Shown here piece after piece: positions 9,466 to 17,365 of a stretch of 64,000 bases of DNA. The position numbers and the translations under genes are program-made. Where the stretch lies: the NCBI RefSeq assembly GCF_000379765.1, contig NZ_KB903438.1, positions 101,437 to 165,436 on the forward strand, in the 5' to 3' direction. Origin of the DNA: Flexithrix dorotheae DSM 6795. GTDB taxonomy: Bacteria > Bacteroidota > Bacteroidia > Cytophagales > Flammeovirgaceae. Positions within the stretch are counted from its first letter, which is position 1, and the number at the start of each line of letters is the position of its first letter. Below the pieces are notes generated by a model. That model searched no databases. It worked only from the letters and a program-made list of their open reading frames with translations, and was not told the DNA's origin.

Positions 9466-10371
9466 TTACTTTTTTGCTTTACCCACCAATATTACTCCTA
9501 AAATAACAATTATTGTCCCCAATACCTGAAAGCTGGTAATTTGTTCATTTAAAAAGATTGCTGCCAAAATGATGGTGGAAATAGGCCCCACACTGGCAAT
9601 AATTGAAACATTGGAAGCTTCCAGCCTTTTAATGGCTTCGGAAATCATAAAAGAGGGTATTACTGTGGAAATTAGAGCCATGGCTAACCCCAAAGCATAA
9701 ACTTCCCAGGAATATCCAAACAAATTGGTTGTATTTTGAAACGCAAAATGGATAATCACGCAGACACAGGAAACAATCATGGCATATGAAGTGAATTTCT
9801 GGGTACCGAATTTTGGAATTAACCAACCGCTTCCCATCAAATAGGATGCATAGGTTAAGGCGCTTAAAAAGATAAAAAAGCCACCTAATAAAAAGTTTTT
9901 ATTATCCTCAATATTCAGGTTTTCCATGAAGGCCACATAAATACCAATATAGGTTAAAACAATTGCCAGTAATTGAATCTTTGTTATTGGTTTCCTGAAA
10001 ACTATCCGTGATAAAATCACGACTAGTGTTGGGTAAATAAAAAGGATTAATCGTTCGTAGCTTGCACTAATGTATTGTAAACCAAAAAAATCGAAATAGC
10101 TCGCCAAATAATATCCCACAAATCCGGCTGCTATCACCCACAAATAATCTTTTGAACTGATTACCAAATTGCGTTTTGTCTTTTGCGGCCTGAAACCAAT
10201 AAATAAATAGATGGGAAGGGCAAATCCCATCCTCAATAAAAGTAAGGATACAGGATCAATATCGTATTGATAAGCCAATTTTACCATAACAGCTTTGGCA
10301 GAAAAGAAGACCGCTCCCCCAAGTGCAAAAATTACCCCGGTTAATTGATATGAGTTTTGTCGTTTATTCAT
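9466..10371 (-). CDS. EamA/DMT-family transporter
   Basis: An integral membrane protein of about 301 aa with roughly ten hydrophobic helices in two EamA repeats, from GVIFALGGAVFFSAKAV at the N-terminus to QVLGTIIVILGVILVG at the C-terminus. Family knowledge: DMT transporters of this type move metabolites, often amino acids, usually outward. The frame can be extended to 10419, but that 16-codon extension consists of an intrinsic terminator hairpin and its T-run. I therefore start at the ATG at 10369-10371 (MNKRQNSYQLTG). Upstream is an apparent transcription attenuator with an Ile/Leu-rich leader peptide (separate entries). If that is right, the substrate could be a branched-chain amino acid or related compound. 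This is an inference from the regulation, not from the protein. Confidence 0.85.
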   Translation of the reverse strand: MNKRQNSYQLTGVIFALGGAVFFSAKAVMVKLAYQYDIDPVSLLLLRMGFALPIYLFIGFRPQKTKRNLVISSKDYLWVIAAGFVGYYLASYFDFFGLQYISASYERLILFIYPTLVVILSRIVFRKPITKIQLLAIVLTYIGIYVAFMENLNIEDNKNFLLGGFFIFLSALTYASYLMGSGWLIPKFGTQKFTSYAMIVSCVCVIIHFAFQNTTNLFGYSWEVYALGLAMALISTVIPSFMISEAIKRLEASNVSIIASVGPISTIILAAIFLNEQITSFQVLGTIIVILGVILVGKAKK

Positions 10372-10384
10372 TTTTTTGAAAATA

Positions 10385-10492
10385 AAAAAACCTCCCAGAG
10401 ACAGATGGGAGGTTTGCATAATTATAAATTCTATAAGAAATAAATCAATACATCAACCTCCTGATTTCGTGAAGAATCAGTAGCCAGAGGTG
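10385..10492 (-). promoter_or_regulatory. putative transcription attenuator in the leader of the DMT transporter gene
   Basis: Read on the minus strand, three mutually exclusive pairings are visible. Hairpin 1: ACCTC (10491-10487) plus CTGATT (10480-10475) with AATCAG (10466-10461) plus GAGGT (10460-10456). Antiterminator: GGAGGTT (10461-10455) with AACCTCC (10414-10408). Terminator: AAACCTCCCA (10415-10406) with TGGGAGGTTT (10397-10388), a perfect 10-bp stem followed by a T-run that ends just before the transporter ATG. Hairpin 1 hides the strand needed by the antiterminator. This is the layout of amino-acid attenuators. Function is inferred from sequence only; a ligand-binding leader is an alternative. 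Confidence 0.6.
10388..10415 (-). terminator. intrinsic terminator at the end of the attenuator
   Basis: A perfect 10-bp GC-containing stem with an 8-nt loop, then TTTT continuing the stem's own T residues on the minus strand. It sits about 16 nt before the chosen start codon of the DMT transporter, a position that only makes sense for conditional termination. Confidence 0.8.
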
Positions 10493-10519
10493 TAGATTAA
10501 TTTTTATAGTGATTATCAT
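10445..10519 (-). CDS. putative 24-codon leader peptide rich in Ile and Leu
   Basis: An ATG at 10519-10517 opens 24 codons ending at TGA 10447-10445. Twelve residues are Ile or Leu (six each), including the run LHLWLLIL at residues 9-16, which lies on the 5' arm and loop of hairpin 1 of the attenuator. The stop lies before the terminator. Stalling of a ribosome on the Leu/Ile codons would block hairpin 1 and favour the antiterminator. There is no Shine-Dalgarno sequence, as is usual in Bacteroidota. AT-rich DNA enriches Ile and Leu codons by chance, so the peptide is plausible but not proven. Confidence 0.45.
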   Translation of the reverse strand: MIITIKINLHLWLLILHEIRRLMY

Positions 10520-10787
10520 AGTTCTAAAATTTTTTTGATGGAGCTAAGCTAAACGGAATTTTTGGAAATGTCCATTTTCTTGCGAATTGAAAAACCTTTA
10601 AAATGGGATTTCTACTCACTTATTTCTCCTGGAAAATTGGCCGGATATCGCCTGGAATCAATTAAATAAGTATTATAAATTACAGGATCTTAAATCATTT
10701 TATGGCTTAGTGTTAATCTCTCATAATTTACTAAGGATGTCCTTTTGGTAATTTTTTAAGAAATCAAATTGACTAAAGAAAAAAAAT

Positions 10788-10818
10788 TTGCATCCTAAAA
10801 ATATTTCTCACACTTTTG
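10788..10818 (+). promoter_or_regulatory. Bacteroidota-type promoter of the TetR-SDR operon
   Basis: TTG at 10788-10790 and CACTTTTG at 10811-10818 (consensus TAnnTTTG, one mismatch) are 20 nt apart. The start of transcription would fall in the operator directly downstream, which suits repression. Confidence 0.55.
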
Positions 10819-10839
10819 TAGAGTGATTAGTCGGTCAGT
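10819..10839 (+). promoter_or_regulatory. TetR operator 1 (autoregulation)
   Basis: TAGAGTGATTAGTCGGTCAGT lies between the promoter and the tetR start codon. TGATTAGTCGGTCA is an imperfect palindrome of the type bound by TetR/FadR-like repressors. A close copy precedes the next gene. Confidence 0.65.
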
Positions 10840-11403
10840 ATGGATAAAAGAGCAAAAATATTAGCAGCAGCATTGAAATTATTAGTGGAACAGGGCTTTC
10901 ACAGCACACCTACTTCAGCCATTGCCAAGGCAGCAGGGGTAGCCAATGGAACTCTTTTTCATTATTTCAAGACTAAGGACGAACTTATTTTGGGATTATA
11001 TGCGGATATAAAAAAAGATTCTTTACGAAAAATTCTGCAGGGAATTGAAGGGCAACAGTCTGTTAAAGCAAAGGTTAAAACGATTTGGTATAATAGTATA
11101 AACTGGTCTATTACCGAAAAGGAAAAACACAATTTCAAACAGCAATTTATGCACTCTCCGTATGCTACACAGCTTAGTCAGGAGGATTTAGAGGAGGAAT
11201 TGAAATTGTTTTCTGATATGATTAAAGAGGGTATAGAAAAGAAAATTCTAAAAGATATTCCAATCGATCTAATTTACCATATTACCCATTATCAGATGTT
11301 AGCAATAGTTAGTTATTTAAACCTGAATCCACATTTGATAGAAGATGCTGATTTTTATGAATTGGCTTTCGAACTATTTTGGGATAATATTAAGCGTGTT
11401 TAA
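10840..11403 (+). CDS. TetR/AcrR-family transcriptional regulator
   Basis: A 187-residue repressor-type regulator. The N-terminal helix-turn-helix is clear: AKILAAALKLLVEQGFHSTP, then SAIAKAAGVANGTLFHYFKTKDEL (residues about 5-48). The C-terminal half is an alpha-helical ligand-binding domain that does not identify the ligand. A 14-bp palindromic operator lies immediately upstream of the start codon and a near-copy lies upstream of the following SDR gene. The regulator therefore most likely represses itself and the SDR-hydrolase pair until a ligand, perhaps a lipid or hydrophobic compound, is bound. The ligand is inferred from the enzyme types only. Confidence 0.88.
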   Translation: MDKRAKILAAALKLLVEQGFHSTPTSAIAKAAGVANGTLFHYFKTKDELILGLYADIKKDSLRKILQGIEGQQSVKAKVKTIWYNSINWSITEKEKHNFKQQFMHSPYATQLSQEDLEEELKLFSDMIKEGIEKKILKDIPIDLIYHITHYQMLAIVSYLNLNPHLIEDADFYELAFELFWDNIKRV

Positions 11404-11431
11404 AATCAAGTAAAAAAATTTAGTTATTCAT

Positions 11432-11450
11432 TAGAGTGATTAGTCAATCA
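11432..11450 (+). promoter_or_regulatory. TetR operator 2 upstream of the SDR gene
   Basis: TAGAGTGATTAGTCAATCA matches operator 1 in 17 of 19 positions and contains the palindrome TGATTAGTCAATCA. It sits 5 nt before the SDR start codon. The SDR gene may have its own promoter here, with this site controlling it. Confidence 0.65.
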
Positions 11451-11455
11451 AAATT

Positions 11456-12235
11456 ATGAAAAAAGCAGCATTAATAACTGGGGCCTCAAGTGGTATAGGA
11501 TTAGAGTTGGCCAAAATCCATGCTTCAAAAGGAGATAATTTAGTATTAGTGGCCAGAAGAGAGGAAAAACTTCTGGAGATAAAAGCTGAGCTGGAAAAAA
11601 CGAATAGGGTTGAAGTGACAGTGATTGCCAAAGATCTGTCAAAAAGAACGGCTCCGGAAGAAATTTATAAAGCTTTGGAAAAGGAAGGAATTGTGGTGGA
11701 ATACCTGATAAATAATGCCGGATTTGGCGGACATGGCAAATTTCATGAAAGAGACTGGGGAAAAGATGAGGCGATGATTGAGGTAAATATTATGGCACTT
11801 ACCGCACTTACAAGGTTGTTTTTACCAGGAATGGCAGCCAGAAAAAGTGGTAAAGTTCTAAATGTGGCCTCTACAGCTGGTTTTATTCCCGGACCTTTAC
11901 AAGCGGTCTATTATGCTACAAAAGCCTATGTTGTTTCTTTCAGCCAGGCTATAGCCGAAGAACTCAGGGGGACAAATGTAACTGTTACTGCACTTTGCCC
12001 CGGAGCAACTGAAACGGAGTTTGCGAAATCTGCCAGCCTGGATGGAGTAGAAATTTTTGATCAAAAGCTCACTTCTGCATATGATGTGGCCATGGCAGGA
12101 TATAATGCAATGAAAAAGGGGAAATTGGTAGAGATAAATGAAGGCAATTTGAAATTTATGCTAAATTGGGTAATTCCCTTTTTACCAAGAAAAACGGTAC
12201 TCCGGTTTTCCCGAAAATCGATGGAGAAAAAATAA
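11456..12235 (+). CDS. short-chain dehydrogenase/reductase (SDR family)
   Basis: A 259-residue NAD(P)-dependent oxidoreductase. It shows the classical SDR cofactor motif TGASSGIG (residues 9-16), the NNAG motif (about 86-89), catalytic Ser139 in NVASTAG, and the YATK active site (Tyr152 or Tyr153 region, Lys156). VARREEK after the second strand suggests NADP preference. Family members of the DltE/YqjQ type act on small carbonyl or alcohol substrates, and the true substrate is unknown. It is the second gene of a TetR-controlled operon, 52 nt after tetR and 43 nt before the metallo-hydrolase, which suggests that the two enzymes act on the same compound or stress. Confidence 0.88.
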   Translation: MKKAALITGASSGIGLELAKIHASKGDNLVLVARREEKLLEIKAELEKTNRVEVTVIAKDLSKRTAPEEIYKALEKEGIVVEYLINNAGFGGHGKFHERDWGKDEAMIEVNIMALTALTRLFLPGMAARKSGKVLNVASTAGFIPGPLQAVYYATKAYVVSFSQAIAEELRGTNVTVTALCPGATETEFAKSASLDGVEIFDQKLTSAYDVAMAGYNAMKKGKLVEINEGNLKFMLNWVIPFLPRKTVLRFSRKSMEKK

Positions 12236-12278
12236 AGGAATTAGAAGTAGTGAATATACACCATTAAATGAAGAACTC

Positions 12279-13385
12279 ATGTTAAAATGGATTTTAGGAA
12301 CAATTGGCTTAATCATCATAACCGTTACAAGTATGCTATTTAGTGATTCGTTCGGGGAATCTCCAAAAGGAACCCGGCTTGAAAAAATAAAAAATTCTCC
12401 ACAATATGGTAAGGGAAAGTTTGTGAATGCCATTGAGACCAAAACTGTGGAACCTGGTAAAATCTTTTCCATGATGAATGATTATCTATTCAATGGAGCT
12501 GATCATAAGATACCTGGTGAAAACTTTCCCATTTTACCCATTGATAAAACAATATTCGAAAATTCCCCAAGTCAGGATTTTCGGTACATCTGGCTGGGGC
12601 ATTCTACCATTATTTTGGAAGTGGAAGGTACGCGATTGCTTATCGATCCAGTTTTTAGTGAGCGTGTTTCACCTTTCCAGTGGTCAGGGCCAAAGCGGTT
12701 CTATGATTCTCCAATAGCGCTTGAAGACCTTCCTGAAATAGATGCGGTGATTATTTCTCATGACCATTACGACCATCTGGATCATTTGTCCATTGTGGAA
12801 TTAGCAAAAAGAGATATGCCTTTTCTGGCCCCTCTCGGAGTAGGTGCGCATTTGGAAAAGTGGGGGGTAAAGCCTGACCAGGTGAAAGAATTCGATTGGT
12901 GGCAGGAAACCATGATTGGTGATGTAAAATTAGTTTGTACTCCGGCAAGGCATTTTTCGGGAAGAGGAATTTTAGATAGGGATAAAACACTTTGGGCCAG
13001 TTGGACTATTTTGGGGAAGCATAAGAAAATATATTACAGTGGAGATTCCGGGATTACCGAGCAATTTAAAGAAATAGGTGATCAATTCGGCCCTTTTGAC
13101 TTTACTATTATGCAAATAGGGGCCTACAATAAGAATTGGCATGATATCCATTTATTTCCCGAAGAGGCTATCGATGCCCAGGAAATGCTGAAAGGAGAAG
13201 TACTGATTCCTGTTCATTGGGGTACATTCGACCTGGCGCTACACAGTTGGTACGATCCGGTGGATCGCTTAATAAAAGCGGCAGCTCCCAAAAATATGAC
13301 ACTGAGTTTCCCAAAGGTGGGAGAAGTTCTGGAAGTGGATAATTTAGTAAAGCCGGAACCCTGGTGGAAAAATGTAGATAATTAA
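12279..13385 (+). CDS. metallo-beta-lactamase-fold hydrolase, NAPE-PLD/UlaG-like, membrane-anchored
   Basis: A 368-residue hydrolase. Residues 1-20 (MLKWILGTIGLIIITVTSML) form a signal or membrane anchor. The metallo-beta-lactamase fold begins at about 103 with YIWLGHSTIILEVEGTRLL and carries the metal-binding HDHYDH (His161, His163, Asp165, His166). Later come the CTPARHFSGRG, YYSGDSG and PVHWGTFDL motifs that provide the remaining ligands. This arrangement is typical of the group that includes N-acyl-phosphatidylethanolamine phospholipase D and UlaG lactonase. A phospholipid or N-acyl lipid substrate at the membrane is plausible, not shown. It is the last gene of the TetR operon and is followed by a strong terminator. 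Confidence 0.82.
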   Translation: MLKWILGTIGLIIITVTSMLFSDSFGESPKGTRLEKIKNSPQYGKGKFVNAIETKTVEPGKIFSMMNDYLFNGADHKIPGENFPILPIDKTIFENSPSQDFRYIWLGHSTIILEVEGTRLLIDPVFSERVSPFQWSGPKRFYDSPIALEDLPEIDAVIISHDHYDHLDHLSIVELAKRDMPFLAPLGVGAHLEKWGVKPDQVKEFDWWQETMIGDVKLVCTPARHFSGRGILDRDKTLWASWTILGKHKKIYYSGDSGITEQFKEIGDQFGPFDFTIMQIGAYNKNWHDIHLFPEEAIDAQEMLKGEVLIPVHWGTFDLALHSWYDPVDRLIKAAAPKNMTLSFPKVGEVLEVDNLVKPEPWWKNVDN

Positions 13386-13397
13386 TTTAAACAACCG

Positions 13398-13440
13398 ACC
13401 TTTTCAAGGTTATCTATGGATAATCTTGAAAAGGTTTTTT
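13398..13440 (+). terminator. intrinsic terminator of the TetR-SDR-hydrolase operon
   Basis: A 17-bp stem (13398-13414 with 13419-13435, one G-U pair, 4-nt loop) followed by a T-run. It lies 13 nt after the hydrolase stop. The A/T-rich left flank may also serve the convergent DUF3291 gene. Confidence 0.9.
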
Positions 13441-13475
13441 ATGACATAAATTAAATAATTCTCAGGAGCAGCAAA

Positions 13476-13925
13476 TTAGCTTTTTAATTCTGGTTCAAAA
13501 GTTTTTTTAAAGGTAAAGGCATGAGGGCAATCTCCGTTTTTTTCTAAAAGTTCCAGCTTTTCCTCAGCTTCCTCTAGGGTGGGTAATTTTCCTTCCGGAA
13601 TCCACCAGAGCACCATATGGGGAGAGGATGGTTTTTCAAACCATTTGGCCCTTTCCTTAAATATTTCTACATGTTCGGAATTAAAGGCAAAACTTTTCAA
13701 GTCCTCAATACTTTCCCAAACCGTGAGATTTACTACAATCCAGGGATCAGCAAAAGGTTCATTTCCGGTAGCGATTCTGGGATTTTCGACATACCGCCAT
13801 ACAAACCCTTTACTTTGTTCTCCAAGTGTATTGATTTTGTCAATATTATTGCGGAAATCGGCAATTTTCGGATGTTCAATTGGATATAGCAATTTGGCAA
13901 TATTAAGCTGTGCAAGATGAGCCAT
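13476..13925 (-). CDS. DUF3291 domain protein
   Basis: A 149-residue soluble protein beginning MAHLAQLNIAKLLYPI, with the DUF3291 pattern: an N-terminal beta strand, EFxNNID-like helix (ADFRNNIDKIN), KGFVWR, VVNLTVWESIEDLKSF and a C-terminal HMVLWWIPEG. The fold resembles dimeric ferredoxin-like monooxygenases (ABM type), but no function is established for the family. The next gene on this strand starts 10 nt upstream of it, so the two are probably co-transcribed. Confidence 0.75.
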   Translation of the reverse strand: MAHLAQLNIAKLLYPIEHPKIADFRNNIDKINTLGEQSKGFVWRYVENPRIATGNEPFADPWIVVNLTVWESIEDLKSFAFNSEHVEIFKERAKWFEKPSSPHMVLWWIPEGKLPTLEEAEEKLELLEKNGDCPHAFTFKKTFEPELKS

Positions 13926-13935
13926 AATTGAAGCA

Positions 13936-14439
13936 TTAATAATTTGTCAGAAAAAAACCTATAAAACGTAAACCAACCATCATCCACAAGAAAGTTAATT
14001 TTTCAGTAAAGGCAAAACATAAACTTAAAATCACCCCTATTAGACGGGCCAACGAGAAAATATTGGAATTGGCTTCAATTACAAAATGAGAAAGAATAAA
14101 GGCTGCAAAAAGGCAAAAAACAATCCTGATATGGGCATGGAAATAAGTTTTGGCATCTGTTTCATTATTTGGCGTATAGACCGCTACCGTGAGTAAAAAC
14201 AGAATTGGAGTGATCAGATTTTTAAGAAAGAAGAAATAGTTTTCATGCTTTGGTAAATCATGGTAGAACAGCATATAAAAATTAAAAAATGCCAACTCAA
14301 GGAATAACAAACCTGTGACAATATGTGGCCAATAAGGTTTTTTTCTGTGAAAATAATCTTTGAAATGCATCACCAAATCCCCAACAGCAATACCATAAAG
14401 CAGGATAGGCATAATAGAATAAAACTCCTCTTTCGACAT
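13936..14439 (-). CDS. small multi-pass membrane protein of unknown function
   Basis: A 167-residue protein with about five hydrophobic helices (for example ILLYGIAVGDLVMHF, IVTGLLFLELAFFNFYMLFY, LITPILFLLTVAVY, IVFCLFAAFILSHFVI and LIGVILSLCFAF). I recognise no catalytic motif. It starts with MSKEEFYSIMP and ends 10 nt before the DUF3291 gene, so they form a two-gene operon. Function unknown. Confidence 0.65.
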   Translation of the reverse strand: MSKEEFYSIMPILLYGIAVGDLVMHFKDYFHRKKPYWPHIVTGLLFLELAFFNFYMLFYHDLPKHENYFFFLKNLITPILFLLTVAVYTPNNETDAKTYFHAHIRIVFCLFAAFILSHFVIEANSNIFSLARLIGVILSLCFAFTEKLTFLWMMVGLRFIGFFLTNY

Positions 14440-14628
14440 GATTTTTTAAGACATAAAAATGATAATGGGCAAAAATAGTAATGGGAAAAAGGGTAGCAAG
14501 AAATTTTCAGGAAAACTTGGGGAATTCATGTGAAAAGCAAAGTGAGGCAAACCACCATACTTCGGGCTGAAAAAAAGGTGAGGTCAGGTGCACTGGAATT
14601 ATATCAAGGTTACTAAAAGATAAAGCCA

Positions 14629-14649
14629 GGTGAAGTGGAAAACTTCACC
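14629..14649 (-). terminator. hairpin downstream of the DUF1593 gene, possible terminator
   Basis: GGTGAAGT and ACTTCACC pair over a 5-nt loop, 46 nt after the DUF1593 stop on the minus strand. The following sequence (GGCTTTATCTTTT) is only partly T-rich, so the terminator call is weak. Confidence 0.4.
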
Positions 14650-14694
14650 CATTTAATAATAAGCAGGAAATGCAAAGAAAGATAAACTCACATT

Positions 14695-15984
14695 TTATCG
14701 CAGCCAGTTCCATCGTTTGGCCCAGTCCCTGAGTACATCACTGCGCCATTTTTGTATTGTTTTAGCGCCTTGCCATCCATCTTCAAATAATTTTAAATCT
14801 GCTGGATCTGTATACCAGTTTATTCCCAGTTGATAATCATGAGCAGTTCTATCACCAGGCCAAATGTTATTGACGACCAACTGGCCTTTTTGCTTTGGAA
14901 AACCCTGTATTTCTGAACTAATCTCATACTTCAATATCTCAGCTTTTTTAGGAGCATAGCGTATCGCATAATTGCCATTTCCCAGATAATATCCCGGCCA
15001 CTTTTGTTCACCAACCCCAGCATAGACCGACATAGTAAAGCAGGCAGAATCAGCAGGAATTTCCAAAATGGGACCCTTAAAGAGGTACTCCACTAAAGAA
15101 TAAACCTTTATGGTATCATTTAAGGTAGTATTTCGCTTAAAAATATATCTGGGGCTATGGGTAACTTTTTCAAAGCTTCCTCCCCAACTTTCTGCCATTG
15201 GATCGGTTGGATCGCCATCCATTAAATATAAGAGGGAAGGCGTATCACCCATTTTGATATTTCCTTTATAGTAGTTTCCAAAATCCTTTCCCAAATTTCC
15301 TGCATCCTTTATAAAATGCTTAAAGAAATTTTTGTTTTTTAGGTTATCAGGTGCATTTTGATCTAAAAACAAACCCCTATACACGGCATTCGCTTCAATA
15401 AACCAAAGATTTGGGAAATTTTCCACAATATAGGCATAGCTATTAGCACTCCACTTTTTGTTAGGACCTCCAATCCAGTATACCTTTATTTTGTCCTGAA
15501 TCTCCGGCTTATCGTGTAATGCCTGAGCTAAATCTTCCAGGCCTCCCCAAACCAAAACCCACAGTGGTCTTTCACTTTGTTTTTGCGCACATTTTATAAT
15601 CCAATCGGAACCTTCAGTTGCTGTGGTATAGCCTTTATAAGGAGCTCCACCGTGTCTTCCCTGTTTGGTGATTGACCGCAAATATTCTGGAGAAGCAAAT
15701 CCTTTTTGATGAGCCTTAAGCCTTGGCAAATCCTTTTCATAAAGATCAATGGATTTGAGAATTTCTTCAGTATTTCCATCCCCATAAGAAGGTGAAGAAA
15801 CCAATCCCTCCAAATCAAATAAATCCGTGTACATTAATAAATGTATCATAGATTGATTATCATCCGGGTCGGTGCCCCCAATATCGGTACTGATCAGCAC
15901 TCTTGGTTTATCCGGAACCGGTTGTTGCGTCCAAAGCACATCAGGGAAATAACAAAGCAAAAAAATCAAAATCAGTTTGTTCAT
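14695..15984 (-). CDS. DUF1593 secreted protein, nucleoside-hydrolase-like
   Basis: A 429-residue exported protein with a signal peptide (MNKLILIFLLCYFPDVLWTQ). The N-terminal domain carries ISTDIGGTDPDD (Asp34, Asp39, Asp41, Asp42), which matches the calcium-binding Asp motif of inosine-uridine nucleoside hydrolases. LVWGGLEDLAQAL and IGGPNKKWSANSYAYI also belong to this fold. The C-terminal part, from about residue 310, is beta-rich. Family knowledge: DUF1593 proteins occur in polysaccharide-degrading Bacteroidota and are sometimes called cellulose-binding, but the substrate is not established. It appears monocistronic, with no close neighbour on its strand. Confidence 0.8.
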   Translation of the reverse strand: MNKLILIFLLCYFPDVLWTQQPVPDKPRVLISTDIGGTDPDDNQSMIHLLMYTDLFDLEGLVSSPSYGDGNTEEILKSIDLYEKDLPRLKAHQKGFASPEYLRSITKQGRHGGAPYKGYTTATEGSDWIIKCAQKQSERPLWVLVWGGLEDLAQALHDKPEIQDKIKVYWIGGPNKKWSANSYAYIVENFPNLWFIEANAVYRGLFLDQNAPDNLKNKNFFKHFIKDAGNLGKDFGNYYKGNIKMGDTPSLLYLMDGDPTDPMAESWGGSFEKVTHSPRYIFKRNTTLNDTIKVYSLVEYLFKGPILEIPADSACFTMSVYAGVGEQKWPGYYLGNGNYAIRYAPKKAEILKYEISSEIQGFPKQKGQLVVNNIWPGDRTAHDYQLGINWYTDPADLKLFEDGWQGAKTIQKWRSDVLRDWAKRWNWLR

Positions 15985-16052
15985 TGTCTTCTATTTAATT
16001 TTTTTTAAACAAAGGTTAGTCTTTTGGTTAAAAATGAGTTTTAAATTTACAA

Positions 16053-16105
16053 GTTTCAGTTTGTAACTGAAACCTCAAAATAGATTCAAGTTTTTAAACT
16101 GGGGC
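16053..16105 (+). repeat. dispersed direct repeat, copy 1
   Basis: This copy begins GTTTCAGTTTGTAACTGAAA and runs through CCTCAAAATAGATTCAAG and TTTTTAAACTGGGGCAA. It matches 18038-18090 with only a few mismatches in about 50 bases. It contains two small palindromes, GTTTCAGT/ACTGAAAC and AAGTTT/AAACT, which resembles REP-type intergenic repeats. The two copies bracket the sigma-factor cluster. Confidence 0.75.
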
Positions 16106-16393
16106 AATAGAGAGGTATTGGTTGCAAATTTATGCCATTGGCAGATGCAATTTGGAAAAATTTGTTGTTGTTTTACCATCCTTTCCATTTTCTCAGGAAG
16201 AAAATTTGTCCCGGATTATAATTGTTAAACAAAACCATATTCTATCAGAATTCGGTTTGGATTTGAAAAAATTCAATTTTATCGCTTGATGTGTTTAAAT
16301 ATTAAATAAAAATTAATTTAATGGAAGATTTTTTTGTGAGTTGAAATTTAATCATCTTTTTTTTAAAAAAATTGTGACTTTTTGGTAGAAAAG

Positions 16394-16411
16394 TTTATCT
16401 GATAAGATAAA
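16394..16411. promoter_or_regulatory. small palindrome in the 5' region of the sigma-factor operon
   Basis: TTTATCT and AGATAAA flank GATA, 20 nt before the first gene of the operon. It could be an operator or an mRNA hairpin. AT-rich composition keeps confidence low. Confidence 0.35.
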
Positions 16412-16431
16412 TCATTAAAATAATTTTAATA

Positions 16432-16782
16432 ATGAGACTTATAGATCCTCTTTTATCCCTTACCATAATATTAGTCACTATTATCATTTGTTGTTTTTTA
16501 ACCTGGTATTATTTCCTAAAGGCTAAAATGAAAATCCACTCTGATTTAATTAAAAATGGAGCTGATTCAGAGGCATTGAAGAAGAATGAAATAGGTATGA
16601 AGTTTCCATGGATGAAATTGGGGATTGTTGCTTTAGGGTTTGGAGTTTCCTTTTTCTTTCAATCCATTCTTTTGTCCAATGCAAATTCAGGAGGATCGGA
16701 GCCTCAGCACCTTTCCATATTATTTATCTGTGTTGGGGCGTCCTTAATTCTTGCAAAATATATTGATAAAATAAAAAATTAG
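16432..16782 (+). CDS. small membrane protein upstream of the ECF sigma factor
   Basis: A 116-residue protein with three hydrophobic segments: LLSLTIILVTIIICCFLTWY (about 8-27), LGIVALGFGVSFFFQSILL (about 62-80) and HLSILFICVGASLILA (about 92-107). A short charged loop (KAKMKIHSDLIKNG) lies between the first two. Small membrane proteins of similar layout are common next to sigma-70-type factors in Bacteroidota. The ECF sigma gene starts 9 nt later, so the two are co-transcribed. Whether it regulates the sigma factor is unknown. Confidence 0.7.
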   Translation: MRLIDPLLSLTIILVTIIICCFLTWYYFLKAKMKIHSDLIKNGADSEALKKNEIGMKFPWMKLGIVALGFGVSFFFQSILLSNANSGGSEPQHLSILFICVGASLILAKYIDKIKN

Positions 16783-16791
16783 GGAATTCCT

Positions 16792-17334
16792 ATGGATGAT
16801 GATTATATCAAAAAAGTCCTTGGTGGAGATACTACATCCTTCAGATATTTTATAACAAAATATAAACACATGGCTTTTACTGTTGCGATTTCGATAGTGA
16901 AAGATGAATTTATTGCGGAAGAAATTGTACAGGATGCTTTTGTAAATGTTTTTAGAGCTTTAAAAGGGTTTAATAATAAGTCCAGGTTTAGTACATGGTT
17001 CTACAAAATTGTTGTGAATGAAGCATACCGGAGGTTGAAAAAGATAAAGAGTTCAAAAATCATTTATGTAGAAAATTTTAGCAAGGAAGTTCCTGAAAAT
17101 GGAAATAAACTGGTGCAGGAAAATGATGAACAAATACAAAGAATTAACTTTGCTTTGAAAAGACTTTCGGCTAATGAAAGTCTGGTTTTGCGATTGTTCT
17201 ATCTTCAGGAGGAAAGTATCAAAGAAGTAAGAGCAATAACGGGATGGTCAGAGTCAAAGGTTAAAATGACACTTTCCAGAGCGAGAAAAAGTTTACATAT
17301 TCAAATGACAAAACTTACTAAGTTTAGTAGATGA
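16792..17334 (+). CDS. RNA polymerase ECF-type sigma factor
   Basis: A 180-residue sigma-70 family factor. Region 2 is visible at about 15-85 (FRYFITKYKHMAFTVAI, EEIVQDAFVNVFRALKGF, STWFYKIVVNEAYRRLKK). Region 4 is at about 120-170 (ALKRLSANESLVLRLFYLQE, then a helix-turn-helix with WSESKVKMTLSRARKSL). The order and size fit an extracytoplasmic-function sigma factor. The next gene, encoding a small membrane protein, would be the natural place for an anti-sigma factor. The gene group is bracketed by a direct repeat. Confidence 0.9.
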   Translation: MDDDYIKKVLGGDTTSFRYFITKYKHMAFTVAISIVKDEFIAEEIVQDAFVNVFRALKGFNNKSRFSTWFYKIVVNEAYRRLKKIKSSKIIYVENFSKEVPENGNKLVQENDEQIQRINFALKRLSANESLVLRLFYLQEESIKEVRAITGWSESKVKMTLSRARKSLHIQMTKLTKFSR

Positions 17335-17365
17335 ACAAGAATTAAAACTAATTAAAATAAAATTT

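Larger units (their letters stand above)
15985..16431. other. intergenic region with a dispersed repeat and a small palindrome
   Basis: About 450 AT-rich bases between divergent genes. They contain copy 1 of a repeat (16053-16105) and a TTTATCT-GATA-AGATAAA palindrome (16394-16411), both listed separately. No open frame or RNA gene was seen. Confidence 0.6.

Noticed and set aside
10372..10419. N-terminal extension of the DMT transporter to the ATG at 10417-10419
   Set aside because: The extension is made of the terminator hairpin and T-run; the ATG at 10369-10371 is a better start.
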